NCBI GenBank assembly: GCA_014764515.1
Contig: JACXWD010000002.1
Location: forward strand, 62,001-126,000
Source: Candidatus Polarisedimenticola svalbardensis
GTDB taxonomy: Bacteria; Acidobacteriota; Polarisedimenticolia; Polarisedimenticolales; Polarisedimenticolaceae
Direction: 5' to 3'
Length of the DNA: 64,000 nucleotides
The notes beneath the pieces were generated by a model. It was not told the DNA's origin, searched no databases, and saw only the letters and a list, made by a program, of their open reading frames with translations. Position numbers and translations under genes: made by a program. Of the stretch, positions 8,319 through 17,775 are shown one piece after another (within the stretch, counting starts at the first letter, position 1; every line of letters begins with the position of its first letter).

Positions 8319-10970
8319 ATGGAACTGGCGAAGGAATACCAACCGGGATCGGTTGAGGAACGGTGGCTCAGGGAATGGGAAGAGGCGGGCCTGTTCCGGG
8401 GTGATCCGGAAAGCGGAAAAGAACCGTTCTGCATGGTCATTCCTCCGCCTAACGTCACCGGGAACCTGCATATCGGCCATGTCCTGGTCTACACCCTCCA
8501 CGACATTATGGCCCGCTGGAAGCGGATGCAGGGCTTCGACGTTTTGTGGCTTCCCGGCACCGACCACGCCGGCATCGCCACCCAGATGGTTGTGGAGCGT
8601 GCTCTGGCTGCTGAAAACAAGACACGCCACGACCTGGGCCGGGTCGAATTCGAGAAACGTGTCTGGGAGTGGAAGGAGACTTACGGCAACCGCATCATCG
8701 AGTCCCTGAGGCTGCTGGGATCGTCCTGCGACTGGGAACGGCAGCGCTTCACCCTGGACGAAGGCCTTTCAACAGCAGTCCGGGCCGTGTTCTGCCGGCT
8801 TTATAACGAAGACCTGATCTACCGGGATCGCTACATCGTGAACTGGTGTCCCCGGTGTCACACAGCGATTTCCGACCTGGAGACCGAACACAAGCCGATC
8901 CCGGGAAAGCTCTATACGGTCCGGTACCCGGCCAAGGATGGATCCGGCGACGGTATTCAGGTCGCCACAACACGGCCGGAGACCATGTTCGGAGATGTGG
9001 CGGTGGCGGTACACCCGGATGACGATCGGTTCCGTGACCTGGTCGGGACGGAGGTCTGCCTGCCTCTGACCGACAAGACGATTCCGATTATCGCCGATCC
9101 GTTCGTGGAGCGCGAGTTCGGCACCGGGGCGGTGAAGATTACTCCGGCCCACGACCCGAACGATTTCGAGGCCGGAAGGCGCAACAAGCTTCCCGAAGTG
9201 GTGGCCCTGGACAATTCAGGCCGCATGACCGCCGCCGCCGGTCGGTTCGAGGGCATGGACCGCTTCGAAGCGAGAGATGCCGTGGTCGCGGCGCTGCAGG
9301 AGGAAGGCGTCCTCCTCAAGGTCAAGGATCACGATCACGCCGTCGGCCATTGCCAGCGCTGCCATACCATGATCGAGCCTCTGGTTTCGAAGCAGTGGTT
9401 CCTGAAAATCCAGACCCTGGCCGAACCGGCGATTCAGGCGGTTGAAGAGGGGCGAACCGAATTCATTCCAGGCTCCTGGGCCAAGACCTATTTCGAGTGG
9501 ATGAGAAATATCCACGACTGGTGTATCTCCAGACAGCTGTGGTGGGGTCATCGCATACCGGCCTGGTATTGCGACCCCTGCGACGAGACGTTCGTTCTCG
9601 AGGAAGACCCGGACCGCTGCCCATCCTGTTCCGGTCCTCTGCGCCGGGACGAAGATGTCCTGGATACCTGGTTTTCCTCGGCGCTGTGGCCGTTTTCCAC
9701 CATGGGCTGGCCCGAGAAGACCAGGGACCTCCAGCATTACTACCCGACCCAACTGTTGATCACCGGTTTCGACATCATCTTTTTCTGGGTTGCCAGGATG
9801 ATCATGATGGGCACGAAATTCATGGGTGAAGTGCCGTTCCGCCATGTGTACATTCACGGACTGGTCCGGGACTCGGCGGGACAGAAAATGTCCAAGTCCA
9901 AGGGCAACACGGTGGATCCGGCGGAGTTACAGGAACGCTACGGCACCGATGCCGTTCGTTTCTTCATGGCGATCCTGGCTTCCCCCGGCAGTGATATCCC
10001 GCTGGATGCCGATCGCATGGACGGGTACCGGGCCTTCGCCAACAAGCTCTGGAACGCTTGTCGTTTCGCCATGATGAGGCTTGGAGACGCCGGTAAACCC
10101 CTCAGCTTCCGGGACCAGGACCTGTCCCGGGTTGATCGCTGGATCCTGTCCCGGGCGGACCGTCTGGTGCAGGAGGTGGATCGAGCCCTGGAGCAGTTCC
10201 GCGTCGACAGGGCTTCCGACGCGCTGTACCACTTCGTCTGGCACGAGTTCTGTGACTGGTACATCGAATTCGTGAAACCGGACTTGTCGTCGGAGGATGG
10301 CGGCCTGAAGGCAGAGACGTCAAGGGCGGTCCTGCAGACCGTGCTGGATCGTCTTCTGAGGATGCTGCACCCGTTCATGCCGTTTATTACCGAAGAGCTT
10401 TGGGAGAAGCTTCCCAGGGATGCGTCTCATCTGGCGGTGGCGGCCTGGCCGGTCACCGACGGCGGCCGGATCGATCCCGAGGCGGAGGACGATATCCAGG
10501 TTCTAAAGGACCTGATCGCCAAGGTGCGGAACCTGCGCGCCGAATCCCGGATCGATCCCGGGAAGAAAGTCGATCTGCTCGTCCATGCGACTTCCAAAGC
10601 CGGTTGGGAGCTGGTATCCGAGGAGTCCGGCAGGATTGCCGCGCTGACACGGGCCTCGGCGGTCCGCCTCGTGGACCGGTTCGAGGACGGTCTGATTGCG
10701 GCAAAGGGAGTGAGCAAGGGGTTCGAGCTGGCGATCCCGCTGGCAGGTCTCCTGGACCTGGATGCGGAGCGGACCCGGCTGGACAAGGATCTCGCCAAGG
10801 CCGAAAAGGACCTGGCCGGCCGGGAGAAGAAGCTTCACAACCCGTCGTTCATGGAACGGGCGCCTGCCGAAGTGGTGGAAAAGGAGCGCAGCATCTGTTC
10901 CGAGCTCCGGGAAAAGGTTCAGCGGCTCCGAGGCTCTCTCAAGAACCTCGAGGGAGGAGACGCCTCGTGA
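8319..10970 (+). CDS. valS: Valyl-tRNA synthetase
   Basis: Class I aminoacyl-tRNA synthetase charging tRNA-Val. The nucleotide-binding HIGH motif is PNVTGNLHIGHVL near residue 45; KMSKSKGNTVDP is the KMSKS loop near residue 525. Between them lies the CP1 editing domain, with cysteine pairs (WCPRCH, CDPC, CPSC) suggesting zinc binding. The C terminus (LDAERTRLDKDLAKAEKDLAGREKKL) is the tRNA-contacting coiled coil that distinguishes ValS from IleS. 883 residues is normal. The stop overlaps the nadC start in GTGA. Confidence 0.98.
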   Translation: MELAKEYQPGSVEERWLREWEEAGLFRGDPESGKEPFCMVIPPPNVTGNLHIGHVLVYTLHDIMARWKRMQGFDVLWLPGTDHAGIATQMVVERALAAENKTRHDLGRVEFEKRVWEWKETYGNRIIESLRLLGSSCDWERQRFTLDEGLSTAVRAVFCRLYNEDLIYRDRYIVNWCPRCHTAISDLETEHKPIPGKLYTVRYPAKDGSGDGIQVATTRPETMFGDVAVAVHPDDDRFRDLVGTEVCLPLTDKTIPIIADPFVEREFGTGAVKITPAHDPNDFEAGRRNKLPEVVALDNSGRMTAAAGRFEGMDRFEARDAVVAALQEEGVLLKVKDHDHAVGHCQRCHTMIEPLVSKQWFLKIQTLAEPAIQAVEEGRTEFIPGSWAKTYFEWMRNIHDWCISRQLWWGHRIPAWYCDPCDETFVLEEDPDRCPSCSGPLRRDEDVLDTWFSSALWPFSTMGWPEKTRDLQHYYPTQLLITGFDIIFFWVARMIMMGTKFMGEVPFRHVYIHGLVRDSAGQKMSKSKGNTVDPAELQERYGTDAVRFFMAILASPGSDIPLDADRMDGYRAFANKLWNACRFAMMRLGDAGKPLSFRDQDLSRVDRWILSRADRLVQEVDRALEQFRVDRASDALYHFVWHEFCDWYIEFVKPDLSSEDGGLKAETSRAVLQTVLDRLLRMLHPFMPFITEELWEKLPRDASHLAVAAWPVTDGGRIDPEAEDDIQVLKDLIAKVRNLRAESRIDPGKKVDLLVHATSKAGWELVSEESGRIAALTRASAVRLVDRFEDGLIAAKGVSKGFELAIPLAGLLDLDAERTRLDKDLAKAEKDLAGREKKLHNPSFMERAPAEVVEKERSICSELREKVQRLRGSLKNLEGGDAS

Positions 10971-11824
10971 GTACGCGGCCGTCACCGGAGGCTGTGAACC
11001 GTATCCTGGACGCTGCCCTGGCCGAGGACCTTGACCTGGCCGGAGATATAACCACAGCCGCCGTCATCCCGAAGGGCAGCACGGCAACCGCCAGGATAGT
11101 CGCCCGGTGCGAGTTGGTGGTGGCCGGCGTAGACGTGGCCTGCGGCGTGTTCCGGCGTCTCGATTCCCGGCAGGTGAGTGTGGATGTCGCCGTCCAGGAT
11201 GGGGACGAAGTTGCCGCCGGCACGCTTCTGGCGACGGTAACCGGCGACGCCGCAGTGATCCTGACCGGTGAACGGGCCGCACTGAATATCCTGGGACGGA
11301 TGTCCGGCGTAGCCACCACCACCCGGTCCGCCGTACGGGAGATCGCAGGTACCGGGGCGGTGATCCTGGACACCCGCAAAACCATGCCCGGTCTTCGGGA
11401 ACTGGACAAGTACGCGGTGGCTGCAGGCGGGGGTACCAACCACCGGCTTGGCCTTTTCGACGCCGTCATGATCAAGGACACCCACCTCGGCGTTACCGGA
11501 TCGGTTTCCGGTGCGGTCCGGGCAGCCCTGTCAGCAGGGCACGCCCCCGGGATCATCACCGCGGAAGTCCGCTCCACCGATCAGTTGGAGGAGGCGATAG
11601 AGGCCGGCGCCGGCAGGGCCCTTCTGGACAACATGGACCTGGCCACGTTGCAGGCATGTGTGGCCCTCGGCAAAGGCAGGATCGTCCTGGAAGCTTCCGG
11701 CGGGCTCCGTCCGGGAAATCTCCGCGCCGTTGCGGAGACCGGTGTCGACTTCCTCAGCCTCGGCTGGTTGACCCATTCGGCGCCCTCTGCCGATGTCGCC
11801 ATGGAAATAGACGGCGGCTGGTGA
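10967..11824 (+). CDS. nadC: Nicotinate-nucleotide diphosphorylase (carboxylating)
   Basis: Quinolinate phosphoribosyltransferase: quinolinate plus PRPP gives nicotinate mononucleotide, the last dedicated step of de novo NAD synthesis. The ORF track starts at 10400 in a valS shadow; GTG at 10967 overlaps the valS stop by 4 nt and follows GAGGGAGGAG. Family segments: EDLDLAGDITT, GERAALNILGRMSGVATTT, DTRKTMPGLRELDKYAVAAGGGTNHR and LEASGGL. 285 residues is the normal length. nadA and nadB are not in the window. Confidence 0.96.
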   Translation: MSTRPSPEAVNRILDAALAEDLDLAGDITTAAVIPKGSTATARIVARCELVVAGVDVACGVFRRLDSRQVSVDVAVQDGDEVAAGTLLATVTGDAAVILTGERAALNILGRMSGVATTTRSAVREIAGTGAVILDTRKTMPGLRELDKYAVAAGGGTNHRLGLFDAVMIKDTHLGVTGSVSGAVRAALSAGHAPGIITAEVRSTDQLEEAIEAGAGRALLDNMDLATLQACVALGKGRIVLEASGGLRPGNLRAVAETGVDFLSLGWLTHSAPSADVAMEIDGGW

Positions 11825-11831
11825 CCGTGCC

Positions 11832-12629
11832 GTGCTGGATGCCGACCGTCTTGAAACGCTGATCCGCGACAACCTCCTGGTGACCCGACTGCGCGTTATC
11901 CCCGAACTGGTGTCCACCCAGGATGAGGCCCGGCGCCTGGCCGAATCCGGCGCATCTCCCGGCACCGTGGTCTTTGCTCACCGGCAGACCGGTGGCAGGG
12001 GCAGCCGGGGGCGGCGGTGGTATTCCCCTGAAGGGTCCGGCCTGTATTTTTCCATTCTTCTCGGTCAGGCAGGTGATGCGGCCACACCGGCGCGCTGGAC
12101 CCTGGCCGCATCGCTGGCGGTATGCCGGGCCTGCCGGGATTATGCCGTTCCGGCCGAGATCAAATGGCCCAACGATATTCTGATCCGGGGCCGCAAAGTG
12201 GCGGGCATCCTTGCGGAACTGCGAAGCGGACCGTCCAATCCGGTCCTTGCTCTCGGGATCGGAGTCAATGTGGGTCAGAGAGAAGGGGATTTTCCGGACG
12301 AACTGACGGAGACCGGAACTTCCCTGCTGATGGAGGGGGGCGTCGATTGCGGCCGGGAGGAACTGGCCGCCGCCATACTGGGACAGCTCTCCACCATTGC
12401 AGGACTGATGTACCATGGCGATTGGGCCCAGGTTCGTGAAGACTGGATAGCCATGGCCTGCGGCATCCAGGGAGCGCCTGTTCGGCTCCGGGATGATGCC
12501 GGAGTGGCGGCCGGCCCCTGCGGGACCACAGCCGGAATTGATGAAGGCGGCGCCTTGATAGTCCGCCTGGAAGACGGATCCAGGACGATTCTGCACTCCT
12601 CCGAATCCCTGGTGCCCATGGAGACTTGA
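11832..12629 (+). CDS. birA: Biotin--[acetyl-CoA carboxylase] ligase, short form
   Basis: Activates biotin to biotinyl-AMP and transfers it to biotin carboxyl carrier domains. The catalytic nucleotide-binding segment is GGRGSRGRRWYSPEGSGLYFS, followed by the lysine segment AEIKWPNDIL. The 265-residue protein begins almost directly with the ligase domain and has no N-terminal helix-turn-helix, so unlike E. coli BirA it should not be a repressor. GTG at 11832 is the frame's start, 7 nt after nadC. It precedes coaX with a 3-nt gap, a common pairing. Confidence 0.93.
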   Translation: MLDADRLETLIRDNLLVTRLRVIPELVSTQDEARRLAESGASPGTVVFAHRQTGGRGSRGRRWYSPEGSGLYFSILLGQAGDAATPARWTLAASLAVCRACRDYAVPAEIKWPNDILIRGRKVAGILAELRSGPSNPVLALGIGVNVGQREGDFPDELTETGTSLLMEGGVDCGREELAAAILGQLSTIAGLMYHGDWAQVREDWIAMACGIQGAPVRLRDDAGVAAGPCGTTAGIDEGGALIVRLEDGSRTILHSSESLVPMET

Positions 12630-12632
12630 GCG

Positions 12633-13403
12633 ATGCTGCTTGCCATTGACGCCGGAAATACACATACCGTGTTCGGTCTTTTCGACGGGCGCAACATGGA
12701 GGCGCTGTGGCGGATCGGCACCAGGAAAGAGCTGACCTCGGACGAGCTGGGCGCCTGGGTGCGTCTTCTCCTCGGGGATGCCGGGTTCAACTCATCGGAC
12801 ATTGACGGGGTGATCGCCTGCAGTGTCGTACCGGACATGAATACGGTGTTGACGGACACCAGCAGGGTCTGTTTCGGCCGGGCTCCACTGTTTATCGGGC
12901 CGGGGATCCGTACCGGTATGAAAATCCGCTATGAAAACCCGCACGAAGTCGGCGCGGACCGAATCGTCAACGCCGTGGCGGCCAAGGAGCGTCTGGGCGC
13001 GCCGGTGATGGTTCTCGATTTCGGGACCGCCACCACACTGGATGTAGTGGATGAAGACGGGGAGTACCTGGGCGGCGTGATCGCACCGGGACTTGAGATA
13101 TCCGCGGAAGCCCTGTTCGAAAAAGCGGCCAGGCTCTCCAGAGTCGATATCCGCAGGCCGGACCGGGCCATCGGCCGCACCACCGAAGACAGCATCCGTT
13201 CAGGCCTGTTCTTCGGGTACGCCTCCCTGGTGGAAGGGGTCATCCGGCGTGCAAGGGAAGAACTGGGCCAGGATGCTCCCGTGATTGCAACCGGCGGCCT
13301 GGCCCCTGTATTCGAGGGTGAAATCGGGATCATCAAGGATATCGTTCCAGGGCTGACGCTGGAGGGATTGCGGATCATCTGGGAGAAGAACCACAAACGA
13401 TGA
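12633..13403 (+). CDS. coaX: Type III pantothenate kinase
   Basis: First step of coenzyme A synthesis: phosphorylates pantothenate. ASKHA-fold motifs: phosphate-1 loop MLLAIDAGNTHTVFGLF at the N terminus, pantothenate-binding segment ENPHEVGADRIVNAVAA, phosphate-2 DFGTATTLDVVD, and GGVIAPGLEIS. 256 residues is usual for CoaX, which needs a monovalent cation and is not feedback-inhibited by CoA as type I/II kinases are. It overlaps the next gene by ATGA. Confidence 0.96.
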   Translation: MLLAIDAGNTHTVFGLFDGRNMEALWRIGTRKELTSDELGAWVRLLLGDAGFNSSDIDGVIACSVVPDMNTVLTDTSRVCFGRAPLFIGPGIRTGMKIRYENPHEVGADRIVNAVAAKERLGAPVMVLDFGTATTLDVVDEDGEYLGGVIAPGLEISAEALFEKAARLSRVDIRRPDRAIGRTTEDSIRSGLFFGYASLVEGVIRRAREELGQDAPVIATGGLAPVFEGEIGIIKDIVPGLTLEGLRIIWEKNHKR

Positions 13404-13870
13404 GAATATTTTTCGTCTGCAGCGGCAACATCTGTCGCAGCCCGATGGCGGCGGAATACGCCCGGCACCGGGCGGCACAGGCCGGCCTGAGCCACCTTAT
13501 TGTGGATTCCGCGGGCACACTGGGCATCGTCGGCGCCCCGGCTTCCGAGTACGCGGTGCAAGTCCTTCGGGAAAACGGCCTGGACCTTACGTCCCACCGG
13601 TCCAGGGGTGTGCGCAAGAACGACATGACCGATTCCGACCTGGTCCTGGTGATGGAGCATCGCCACATGGCGGAACTGGAACACCGGTTTCCCCGTCGGG
13701 AGGGAAGCGTCTACCTGTTGCGCGCCTTTGACCACGGCCCCGATCCGGCCTCGGGCGCGCCGGACCTGGACGATCCGATCCAGCAGCCCCTGGATGATTA
13801 CCGGGCGCGGTTCGCCGAAATCCGTACTGCGGTGGACCACCTTGTGATCCACCTCCGGAATTCCAGGTAG
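13400..13870 (+). CDS. Low-molecular-weight protein tyrosine phosphatase family
   Basis: 156-residue LMW-PTP fold. The P-loop is VCSGNICRSPMA with nucleophile Cys7 and Arg13, and the general-acid aspartate lies in PDLDDPIQQP near residue 120, matching the DP motif of the family. Possible roles are dephosphorylation of tyrosine-kinase substrates in exopolysaccharide control or of protein phospho-arginine (YwlE type); the sequence does not decide between them. It overlaps coaX by 4 nt, so it is translated with that operon. Arsenate reductase relatives have a different cysteine arrangement. Confidence 0.9.
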   Translation: MRIFFVCSGNICRSPMAAEYARHRAAQAGLSHLIVDSAGTLGIVGAPASEYAVQVLRENGLDLTSHRSRGVRKNDMTDSDLVLVMEHRHMAELEHRFPRREGSVYLLRAFDHGPDPASGAPDLDDPIQQPLDDYRARFAEIRTAVDHLVIHLRNSR

Positions 13871-13875
13871 ACGCC

Positions 13876-14499
13876 GTGGACAGGACCGGTCGGCAGTACG
13901 TCCGGAAACTGGAAGATGCCCTTGCACGGCGTGCCGAAGGTCCGAGGGTATTTACCCAGCGGGACTACCGCCTGGCGACCCGGTGGCATCAGGAGGGGGT
14001 ACCGATCGGGTTGATCCTGGAGACCCTGGATCGGCGGAAGGTCGCCGCCCGCAGCCTGGCCCAGATCGCCTCCCGGGTGGACGAGAGCTGGAAGGCGGTG
14101 TGCGCCGGGAAGCTCCGGGCTGATGAGACCGAACCGCCGGCCTCTGTTGCGGATAGAGGTCCTGAACGGGAACTGGCCGACGCCCTTCTGCAGGCGCCGC
14201 CGTCGACAGGGCTTCATGCCCTTCTGCTGAGACTGCAGGAGGCTTACCGTGGCGACGCATCACCTGCGGATCTCGAAAAGCTGATCGAGGAACAACTGCC
14301 TGGCGCTGTGCTGCCGGAGCAACTGCAGGAAGCCGAGGAGCTGGCACGACTCAGCCTGGAGTCCCATCGGGGAAGGATGCCGCCGGACGTATTTCGCGAA
14401 ACGATGCGCAGGGGCGTTCTGGCCAGGTTGCGGCGCGTGACCGGTATCCCGCGCTTTCGCCGGGGTTCTGGCCATGGCGGTTCTGCCGCAGTAGACTGA
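13876..14499 (+). CDS. Conserved-looking protein of unknown function
   Basis: 207 residues, GTG start, 5 nt after the phosphatase gene and before comEC. I do not recognise a named family. Residues about 25-55 (FTQRDYRLATRWHQEGVPIGLILETLDR) look like a helical, possibly winged-helix segment. The middle is low in conserved features and residues about 125-200 are predicted helical and highly charged, with an Arg-rich end. No signal peptide or membrane segment, so probably cytoplasmic. Codon and base use match the neighbours. Confidence 0.7.
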   Translation: MDRTGRQYVRKLEDALARRAEGPRVFTQRDYRLATRWHQEGVPIGLILETLDRRKVAARSLAQIASRVDESWKAVCAGKLRADETEPPASVADRGPERELADALLQAPPSTGLHALLLRLQEAYRGDASPADLEKLIEEQLPGAVLPEQLQEAEELARLSLESHRGRMPPDVFRETMRRGVLARLRRVTGIPRFRRGSGHGGSAAVD

Positions 14500-14529
14500 C
14501 GGCCCCAACCTGCCTCCCGGGGTTTCCCG

Positions 14530-16884
14530 GTGTTTCCGTTCCAGCCGAAACGATACCCCTGTGTGATCCTGGCCGGATGCTACCTTGCCGGCAGGGTGGC
14601 GACGTCGATGCTGACCGATCCTGCGGTGCCGGTGATCCTTGCTCTCGTCGTTCTCGGGCTCTCTGCCGTCGGTATGCTCGTCCAGCGCTCTCCGGCCCGC
14701 ACCACGCTGGCATGCGTTGCGCTGTTCCTGGTCGGTGTGGCCCACGGCAACGCCGACCTCCAGGAAGACGACTCCGGGGTCCCGTTTGTAGAATCGGAAA
14801 TCATCGGCCGTGTGCTGGAGATGCCGGAGCTGTCGGCAGGAGGCGACACCATCCTGCGCATCGATGTGGACGGCCGGGTGTACCGCCTGAAAGTCCGCCG
14901 GTCCATGGCAGGATCCGACGACAGGATTCTGGCGCTGCGTCATGGCGACCAGGTCCGGGTCTGGGCGCGGACCGGCCTGCCTGCCCCTTACGCCAATCCG
15001 TCGGCGGATCGACCGGCCCGCTCCCTCCGTTCGGCCGGTATCCATCGAGTGGGAACGGTCAAAAGCGCCAGGCTCGTTGAGCGCATGGCTACAGGAGAGA
15101 CAGGCCTTCTGAGGCAGGTGGACTTCGCCAGAGCCAGGTTCCGCACCGGGCTGGACCGTATCTGTGACGGCGACGCCGATCCCCGGGGACTGTTGGGAGC
15201 CATGCTCCTGGGTGACCGGGCAGGTCTGTTGCCGGACACGGTCGATCGACTCCGTTCCGCCGGCCTGGTGCATCTCATTGCGGTGAGCGGGCTCCATGTC
15301 GGCCTGATCCTGCTCCTGGCTCTAGGCGCCCTGAACAGGCTGCCCCTCCCCATCGGTTTCCGCTTCCTTGGCGCTCCGCTGATGCTGGCCGGTGTGGTTC
15401 TGCTCATGGGGACTACTGCGTCGATCCTGAGAGCTGCCGCCATGGCTCTGATCGCCGGCTGGGGCAACCGGTTCGGGAGGTCCGCTGGTCCGGTGAACAT
15501 CATGGCGGCGGCAGCGTTGCTCCTGGTCACCCTGGAACCGTCGTCGATCCATAACGCCGGGTTCCGGTTGAGCTTCGCCGCCACAGCGGGAATCCTGCTC
15601 CTTTACCGACCTCTGAGACGGCTGTTACCGTTGCCCGCCTTTCCAGGTGCACCTCTGGCGATTTCAATCGCCGCCTACCTGGGAACGGCGCCTTGGACCG
15701 CAGCCCTGTTCGGAACGGTCGCCCCGGTTTCGCTCCTGTCGAACCTGTGCAGCGCTCCGCTGTGTGGTGTGATTCTGCTGTCCGGCTATCCGGCCATGTT
15801 TCTCTCCGCCGCCGGGTTGCCGACACTGGGATCCGGAACGGTGGCATTGGCCGGGTGCCGTTGGCTGATCCGGCTTGCAGAACTGGCGCCGGGATCGGTA
15901 CAGCAGGTGCCGGCCCCGACCGTTGTGGTGATCACCGGCCTCCTGGCGCTGATACCGCTCCTTGCCCGTCCTCGCAGCGCCACCTGCCGCAGCTTTCTTC
16001 TTCTGGCTCTGGCCATGGCCATGACCTGCCTCCACCTGGGGAAGTTGCCGCCTGTGCTTCGCGGCGGCGTTCTGGAGGTTACGGTCCCTGATGTCGGCCA
16101 GGGGCAGGCGGTGCTGGTTCGCAGCGGGACCGGAGCCGTGCTGGTGGATGCCGGTGGCTCCCGGTCCGCCACTTTCGATGTGGGCGCCCGGGTTGTAGCG
16201 CCCCAGCTTTCAAGGATCGGCATACGCCGGCTGGATGTTCTGGCCATCAGCCATGAACATCTCGATCATGCTGCAGGCGCCGGGGCGATTCTCAAACGGT
16301 TCGAGGTCGGCCACCTCTGGATCCCGCCGGGAACTGCATCCCGGGCGGCAATCCGCCCGCTGGTGGAGCTTGCCAGGCAAAGACACGTGCCGGTGGTTCT
16401 GGCGGCACAGGGGACGGTCCACCGTGGTGAAGGCTGGACCTTGTCGTCCCTTCACCCGGGGAACGGTCTGGAGCATCTTTCGGTCAACGACCGATCCCTG
16501 GTCCTCCATTTCCGTACGGAGTGCGGCGCCGTTCTGCTCCCAGGCGATCTGGAGAGGGCGGGAGAGCAAGTACTCCTGGAAGCGGTTTCGGATCCGGGGT
16601 CACTGGATGCCGACCTGTTGCTGGCAGGCCATCATGGCGCCGCCAACAGTTCCTCTCTCCCGTTCCTTGCGGCGGTCTCGCCCCGGATTGTGCTGATTTC
16701 CGCCGGTCGGGGAAATCGTTTCGGTCATCCGGATCCGGGAACCGAGGACCGGTTCCTGTCGTCTCCAGCTACCGTAGCCTCCACCCACCGGGATGGGCTC
16801 CTGAGCTGGCGCAGGGACCGGTCCGGCTGGACACTCACGGGATATACGACAGGGGAATCGGCAGGAAGGCCAGCACGAAGATAA
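14530..16884 (+). CDS. comEC: ComEC/Rec2-type DNA uptake channel protein
   Basis: 784-residue polytopic protein of the competence family that moves single-stranded DNA across the inner membrane. N-terminal hydrophobic segments and an OB-like extracytoplasmic domain (residues about 80-180) precede the competence core (LLGDRAGLLPDTVDRLRSAGLVHLIAVSGLHVGLI) with many helices. The C-terminal metallo-beta-lactamase-like domain begins about residue 515 (VTVPDVGQGQAVLVRSG) and keeps the metal motif ISHEHLDHAAG. The GTG start at 14530 has no good Shine-Dalgarno, so the exact N terminus is uncertain. Its last 50 nt overlap the protease gene on the other strand. Confidence 0.93.
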   Translation: MFPFQPKRYPCVILAGCYLAGRVATSMLTDPAVPVILALVVLGLSAVGMLVQRSPARTTLACVALFLVGVAHGNADLQEDDSGVPFVESEIIGRVLEMPELSAGGDTILRIDVDGRVYRLKVRRSMAGSDDRILALRHGDQVRVWARTGLPAPYANPSADRPARSLRSAGIHRVGTVKSARLVERMATGETGLLRQVDFARARFRTGLDRICDGDADPRGLLGAMLLGDRAGLLPDTVDRLRSAGLVHLIAVSGLHVGLILLLALGALNRLPLPIGFRFLGAPLMLAGVVLLMGTTASILRAAAMALIAGWGNRFGRSAGPVNIMAAAALLLVTLEPSSIHNAGFRLSFAATAGILLLYRPLRRLLPLPAFPGAPLAISIAAYLGTAPWTAALFGTVAPVSLLSNLCSAPLCGVILLSGYPAMFLSAAGLPTLGSGTVALAGCRWLIRLAELAPGSVQQVPAPTVVVITGLLALIPLLARPRSATCRSFLLLALAMAMTCLHLGKLPPVLRGGVLEVTVPDVGQGQAVLVRSGTGAVLVDAGGSRSATFDVGARVVAPQLSRIGIRRLDVLAISHEHLDHAAGAGAILKRFEVGHLWIPPGTASRAAIRPLVELARQRHVPVVLAAQGTVHRGEGWTLSSLHPGNGLEHLSVNDRSLVLHFRTECGAVLLPGDLERAGEQVLLEAVSDPGSLDADLLLAGHHGAANSSSLPFLAAVSPRIVLISAGRGNRFGHPDPGTEDRFLSSPATVASTHRDGLLSWRRDRSGWTLTGYTTGESAGRPARR

Positions 16885-17743
16885 CCAGCAGGGCAAGAGC
16901 GACCCAGTTTCTTGCAGTTCCCAGACTCCCGCCTTCCACCATCAGGCGCGGGTGCCGGTTCCGCATCAGCAGCAACACGATGAACCACAGGCTGTATACC
17001 GAGGGGGTACGTGTCGTCCATGTTGTAAAGACGATCCATCCCCCCAGGAGAGCGATGGTGCTCCAGGACAACAACCGGTGCAGCCTTCGTGAAATGGAGT
17101 AGGCGACATGGCCGCCGTCCAGCTGTCCCACCGGGAAAAGGTTCAGGGTGGTCAGGAACAGGCCGAACCAGCCTGCGAAGAACACCGGCCGCATCATCAG
17201 TTCGGAAGTTTCATACATCAGGCTGAGAACGATGTAAGTGAGCAGGGAACTGCCGTAGCTCCAGTACCCGCCAGCCACCGTCTCCGGGAGAGGGACGCCG
17301 GTTCCGGCCCCGGCCAGCAGGACCGGAACCGTAACGACGAATCCTGCAAGGGGGCCGGCTGCTGCAATGTCGAACAGGGCCCGGCGATTGGGTATCGGCC
17401 CCTGGATCCGGATCACCGCCCCGAAGGTGCCGAACATCAGGAACGGCGCCGGGACGAAGAACGGCAGGGTGGCCCGAACACCGTAACGCCGGCAGGCCAG
17501 GTAATGGCCCATCTCATGGGCGAAGAGGATCGCCAGCATGCACGCTGCAAACGGGATGGAAGGGACCAGTGCGGCCGGCGTGAACGGCAGTTTCCAGACG
17601 GAAATCTGCGCAAACTCGGGGGGGACACCGGCGAACCATACTGCGCCGGAAACCAGGGCCGACCAGGCGGTAAGCAGGAACAGAAGGATGTGGAGCCAAA
17701 GGCGGTTGCCCCTCTTCCTGATTCTTGCGATCGGTGGCTCCAT
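16835..17743 (-). CDS. Site-2 protease family (M50) membrane metalloprotease
   Basis: Intramembrane zinc protease, 302 residues with six or more hydrophobic helices. Zinc motif HEMGH at residues 76-80; third ligand motif NLFPVGQLDGG at 201-211; the FDIAAAGPLAGF segment at about 124-135 is typical of the S2P core. No PDZ domain, so it differs from RseP; substrates are unknown. The ORF track extends to 18106, but that part is antisense to the PEGA gene. ATG at 17743 gives the expected N terminus and lies 7 nt after a perfect TATAAT, implying a leaderless or near-leaderless mRNA. Its 3' end overlaps comEC. Confidence 0.92.
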   Translation of the reverse strand: MEPPIARIRKRGNRLWLHILLFLLTAWSALVSGAVWFAGVPPEFAQISVWKLPFTPAALVPSIPFAACMLAILFAHEMGHYLACRRYGVRATLPFFVPAPFLMFGTFGAVIRIQGPIPNRRALFDIAAAGPLAGFVVTVPVLLAGAGTGVPLPETVAGGYWSYGSSLLTYIVLSLMYETSELMMRPVFFAGWFGLFLTTLNLFPVGQLDGGHVAYSISRRLHRLLSWSTIALLGGWIVFTTWTTRTPSVYSLWFIVLLLMRNRHPRLMVEGGSLGTARNWVALALLVIFVLAFLPIPLSYIP

Positions 17744-17750
17744 CCCGCCG

Positions 17751-17756
17751 ATTATA
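17751..17756 (-). promoter_or_regulatory. TATAAT -10 element just upstream of the M50 protease start
   Basis: Perfect TATAAT on the minus strand, 7 nt before the ATG, without a recognisable -35. On the plus strand the same bases read ATTATAGA, so the site could also serve the divergent PEGA gene. Confidence 0.4.
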
Positions 17757-17775
17757 GACCAGGCTGTCCCTTGGA

